From positions 1 to 34,137 of the forward strand of contig JAEZDS010000005.1 in NCBI GenBank assembly GCA_023433205.1: a DNA stretch of 34,137 bases, given 5' to 3'. Below the pieces are notes generated by a model. That model did no database searches and was not told the origin of the DNA. It saw nothing but the letters and a program-made list of their open reading frames with translations. The DNA is from Bacteroidota bacterium. Its GTDB lineage: Bacteria; Bacteroidota; Bacteroidia; B-17B0; Aurantibacillaceae. The translations under genes were made by a program, and so were the position numbers. Shown in pieces: positions 31,216 to 34,137 of this stretch. Each line of letters starts with the position of its first letter. Positions within the stretch are counted from its first letter, which is position 1.

Positions 31216-33798
31216 ATGAGGAGAATTTACGGTATTATTGCTTTTGCAACAACTTTTTTATTTACGGTTGATGGGGTTAAGGGGGCGGATTGGTATTTGA
31301 GTCCTTTCGCCTTTTCGATTGATTTCACTGGAAGCTGGAACTCTAATCCAGATGGACTAAGCGGAAGTAGCCCCTCCAGTTTTAGCAACAGTGGAGATGT
31401 GTGGCACTTCACTAATTCGTCAAGTTATGATGTCTCTTTCGAGACTTTTAACATACCTGCCGCCTCAATTGCAAGTGTACATGCTGGTTTCAATCTGATT
31501 GTTTCAGGAGGTGCATTGGTGGGGAATTTTGCAATAGATGTTGCCAATGGAGGTACAATGACAATCAGTAATGGGTCAAATAATTATCATTTTCGAACTT
31601 TAGGACCTTCCAGCACAGTTGTATTTAATACCTCAAATTATACTGTAAAAGTTTCCTCAAGTCATGCAAGCCCAATTATATATGGTAATATTCGACTTAC
31701 TACAAATAACAGCGTATCTGGTAGGTTGAGCACATTGTATTGTAATGGTGTTATTACCATCGATGCAAATAGAACTTTTAGCTTGAATGCAAATAATTTA
31801 ACGTGTGGCAGTACAATTGGAAATTTTGCAGGAACTGGAAATATTTATGCTGATACCTCAAGAATAACGTTGCAGGGAGGAAACGGTGGCAATAATGGCA
31901 CACTAAATCTTCATCCCTCAGGCAATAGGCTTAACTTGCTTTATATTCAATATAGCTCTCCTTTAAATTTTATAACCCTTGGAAGTAATATAGAAATTTT
32001 GCATAATCCGAACGGTCAATCTGGCATGACGATTGGGCGGATTGTGCACGCTATTGGAAGAATAGATTTGAATGGTCATACTATTAATACAGGTGCCAAT
32101 TCAGATGTATCTTTTGCCACTGCGAATGCTCTAGTCCAAGGTGATATTAACTCTTCTCTAATTATTAATGGTTCCACGGGACTTACTGCGGGCGGGCGCA
32201 CCTTGAGAATGCAAAATAATAATAATCTTCGAGCTCTAGTTCTAAATAATGCCTCCGCAACTCTCACAGTCGGAACAAGTTTGGTAATACATGATAGTTT
32301 AGCTGTACCTGACGGAGTCTTAGCAACTAATAGTTTGGTCACTATTGAGACTACGAACACGCAAAAAGGCAGGATTTCGAGAGTTGGCGGAGGCATTACA
32401 GGGGATGTAACAGTGAGAACAACGATATCAGGTGGTTCAACAGGCTGGATGCACATGGGCGTGAGCGGTGTGGGTAACCAGACTGTTGCAGACTGGGACA
32501 CTTATTATTCCTCTGGTGGCACCAATGGTATCCCCATGACCTGTGTTGGCTGTAATTTTGCGCCAAATGCTTTTAATCCTACATTCCATTCAATACAAGG
32601 TTGGGTTGAAGCAACAGATAGTTATGATACAACTCTTACTTCAAATACTAGTTTACCTTTAGGTAAAGGTTTTTGGGTATATGTTGGTGATGGCACCACT
32701 AATACAGGAGATTTAACATTGGTCAACACTGGTCCTATTCATACGGGCTTATTAGGAGTGCCTCTTTCAGTAACTGGTAGTAAAACGGAGTATTGGAACT
32801 TAGTTGCTAATCCTTATGTTTCACCAATATCGTGGGAGAAGGTATTTGACTTAACCGAAGATTTTTTCCCTGGATCGCTAAACAGTGAAATGCACATCTT
32901 TAGTCCTGACAATGGTTATGTAACAAACGTTGCCGGTGTGGGTGGAACTGCATCTGATATTATTCCAATGGGGCAGGGTTTTTATGTGGCGGCAACCTCA
33001 TCAGCAGTTAATATACTTTTTGATGAAGTGGTGAAAATGGATGACAACACCACCAACCTTAATCGTGCTGGTACTAAATCAGATCGCCAATATTTTAAAC
33101 TTCAGATCTCAGGTGCTTATGGTAATGATATCACAATGCTGAATTTTGATCAGCGTGCCACTACCCTTTTTGACAAAAGGTATGATGGTCACAAACTTTT
33201 TACCTCTGCAGGTTATTCCGGTTACGGACACAGTTATAGCAAGTACACCACAATCTCTACTAAAGATGCAGAGGGCACTGATTATGCCGTGAATTCACTG
33301 CCGGTATTAACTTCCTCAATGTCAATTCCTCTTTTGACCAGAGTAATGGCTACAGGCACCCATTCAATTTCAGTTAACGAAAAAGTAAACTTCGACGGCT
33401 GCCTCATCCTTCACGATAAATTAAACGGCAAGTACCACGATCTCAACACCGCTCCTTATATTTTTCAGATCTCTGATACCACCTCTACACCACGTTTTGA
33501 TCTGATCCTTTGTCAGACAGAGTCTGGTCCGGTGCTTTCAGTTGATGAATTGCAGAAAGAGAACAATGTGCTGATTGGTCAGGATGCAAACGGTGCTTAT
33601 GTAAGAACGCACTTTAAGCAGAATACCAAAGCCACGATCTCAGCATTTAATATTGTTGGTCAGCAGCTGATCAAAGACATGCCGATAGAGGGAACTGAAA
33701 CATTCACTCATCTTCCGCTTAATGTAAGCAACCAGGTGGTGATCATTAGGGTAACTACCCCAAATGAAACGGTGGTGAAGAAGATCATCGCACATTAA
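31216..33798 (+). CDS. Type IX secretion system surface protein with C-terminal sorting domain
   Basis: An 860-residue exported protein. A signal peptide covers about residues 1-23. The large middle (to about 640) is rich in Asn, Ser, Thr and Gly and in alternating strands (LTVGTSLVIHDSLAV, KGRISRVGGGITGDVTVRTTISGG), suggesting a beta-helix-like adhesin or coat domain. Phrases such as GKGFWVYVGDG, YWNLVANPYVSPISWE and MGQGFYVAA are common in Bacteroidota surface proteins of this type. The last 85 or so residues (VLSVDELQ..., VRTHFKQNTKATISAFNIVGQQL, then VVKKIIAH) form a type A sorting domain, which targets the protein through the PorSS. Codon use of the first two-thirds is AT-richer than the last third. 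A terminator follows within 25 nt. Confidence 0.88.
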   Translation: MRRIYGIIAFATTFLFTVDGVKGADWYLSPFAFSIDFTGSWNSNPDGLSGSSPSSFSNSGDVWHFTNSSSYDVSFETFNIPAASIASVHAGFNLIVSGGALVGNFAIDVANGGTMTISNGSNNYHFRTLGPSSTVVFNTSNYTVKVSSSHASPIIYGNIRLTTNNSVSGRLSTLYCNGVITIDANRTFSLNANNLTCGSTIGNFAGTGNIYADTSRITLQGGNGGNNGTLNLHPSGNRLNLLYIQYSSPLNFITLGSNIEILHNPNGQSGMTIGRIVHAIGRIDLNGHTINTGANSDVSFATANALVQGDINSSLIINGSTGLTAGGRTLRMQNNNNLRALVLNNASATLTVGTSLVIHDSLAVPDGVLATNSLVTIETTNTQKGRISRVGGGITGDVTVRTTISGGSTGWMHMGVSGVGNQTVADWDTYYSSGGTNGIPMTCVGCNFAPNAFNPTFHSIQGWVEATDSYDTTLTSNTSLPLGKGFWVYVGDGTTNTGDLTLVNTGPIHTGLLGVPLSVTGSKTEYWNLVANPYVSPISWEKVFDLTEDFFPGSLNSEMHIFSPDNGYVTNVAGVGGTASDIIPMGQGFYVAATSSAVNILFDEVVKMDDNTTNLNRAGTKSDRQYFKLQISGAYGNDITMLNFDQRATTLFDKRYDGHKLFTSAGYSGYGHSYSKYTTISTKDAEGTDYAVNSLPVLTSSMSIPLLTRVMATGTHSISVNEKVNFDGCLILHDKLNGKYHDLNTAPYIFQISDTTSTPRFDLILCQTESGPVLSVDELQKENNVLIGQDANGAYVRTHFKQNTKATISAFNIVGQQLIKDMPIEGTETFTHLPLNVSNQVVIIRVTTPNETVVKKIIAH

Positions 33799-33819
33799 GA
33801 TTTTAATAACAGGTATCTT

Positions 33820-33852
33820 AAAGGTCTGCCAGGTGGCGGGCCTTTTTGTTTT
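33820..33852 (+). terminator. Intrinsic terminator of the type IX protein gene
   Basis: AAAGGTCTGCC (33820-33830) pairs with GGCGGGCCTTT (33835-33845) across an AGGT loop: eleven base pairs, two or three of them G-T, followed by a T-rich run to 33852. Confidence 0.85.
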
Positions 33853-33862
33853 GGGGCCAGCC

Positions 33863-33992
33863 GTCACCCCGGGCACCTGGGCCGGACAGAGATCCGGCAG
33901 TGACCCGGAGTCTAGCGCCGGCTTCTGCCTGGATCCTATCGCAGGCTCAGTGTACAGTATCGGGTATAGATTCCGGCCTGTACCGGAATGAC
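33863..33992. repeat. Nested palindromic repeat, copy D (expanded left arm)
   Basis: Starts GTCACCCCGGG and ends CCGGAATGAC. Here the left arm (33862-33914) holds the extra inner hairpin GGCCGGACAGAGATCCGG. The arm is the reverse complement of the right arm of copy C over 52-53 nt with about five substitutions and one extra base. The right arm is simple (TTCCGG-CCTGTA-CCGGAA). Confidence 0.82.
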
Positions 33993-34029
33993 AGCTCGTA
34001 GATGGAACCGAATGCCGCACGCCCCAGCC

Positions 34030-34115
34030 GTCACTCCGGGCGCAGACCCGGAGTCTAGGCCCCATAGATCCTTTTGAGTGATGGATGCTAGATTCCGGCT
34101 CTTAGCCGGAATGAC
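34030..34115. repeat. Nested palindromic repeat, copy E
   Basis: Starts GTCACTCCGGG and ends CCGGAATGAC at 34115, with CTCCGGG-CGCAGA-CCCGGAG on the left and TTCCGGC-TCTTA-GCCGGAA on the right. Begins 167 nt after copy D; both are preceded by CAGCCGTCAC. The right hairpin keeps pairing although its stem base differs from other copies (C-G to G-C). Confidence 0.82.
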
Positions 34116-34137
34116 TGTCCGCTTAGAGGGCCGACAC

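Noticed and set aside
28617..33798. Polysaccharide utilisation locus
   Set aside because: There is a TonB receptor but no SusD homologue, glycoside hydrolase or sensor-regulator in the window.
33640..34065. A 141-residue minus-strand frame
   Set aside because: It runs antisense to the sorting domain of the type IX protein and then through repeats D and E; its Pro/Gly/Ser-rich text comes from the palindromes.

Overview
This window is a piece of a Bacteroidota chromosome. The signs are: -7 boxes of the form TAnnTTTG rather than TATAAT, few purine-rich ribosome binding sites, a TonB-dependent receptor with a carboxypeptidase-like N-terminal domain, a secreted protein ending in a type IX (Por) secretion sorting domain, and Bacteroidota-type topoisomerase IV subunits. 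The sequence does not settle the genus. I see no rRNA, tRNA, CRISPR array, transposase or phage gene.

Layout. (1) 1-5.1 kb: the 3' part of nadC, a glycosyltransferase on the minus strand, a marC-DUF486 membrane pair and parE. (2) 5.4-8.8 kb: three envelope genes (a lipoprotein, a lipoprotein with internal repeats, a secreted LPP20-like protein) lying between parE and parC. (3) 9.2-15.0 kb: parC, a small lipoprotein, a WG-repeat protein overlapping a type I GAPDH gene, and a LiaF-like membrane protein. (4) 15.1-28.0 kb: a surface polysaccharide locus. Ten minus-strand genes run from a Wzt-type ABC ATPase through a methyltransferase, five glycosyltransferases of the GT4 and GT2 types, two FkbM methyltransferases and a GT11-like (fucosyltransferase-type) enzyme. 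They are packed with 4-nt overlaps and short gaps. A third FkbM gene, galE and a multi-pass membrane protein complete the block. (5) 28.0-34.1 kb: a TonB-dependent receptor and a divergent type IX secreted surface protein, with clusters of nested palindromic repeats on both sides.

How the genes work together. ParE and ParC form topoisomerase IV. The polysaccharide locus would supply UDP-galactose (GalE), build a glycan (GT2, GT4, GT11 enzymes) and methylate it (three FkbM proteins and one class I methyltransferase). Wzt carries an extra C-terminal domain of the kind that recognises a modified chain end, but its permease partner is not in the window.

Most notable: the hairpin-within-hairpin repeat family at 28.0-28.6 and 33.9-34.1 kb, whose left and right arms are interchangeable; a membrane-protein gene and a glycosyltransferase gene whose conserved N-termini lie upstream of any ATG, GTG or TTG (apparent ATA and CTG starts), within a locus where about half the genes lack ATG; several promoters whose -7 box sits only 3-7 nt from the start codon, suggesting leaderless mRNAs; and the LPP20 envelope cluster inside the parE-parC interval. 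All family assignments come from reading motifs by eye; no database search was run.
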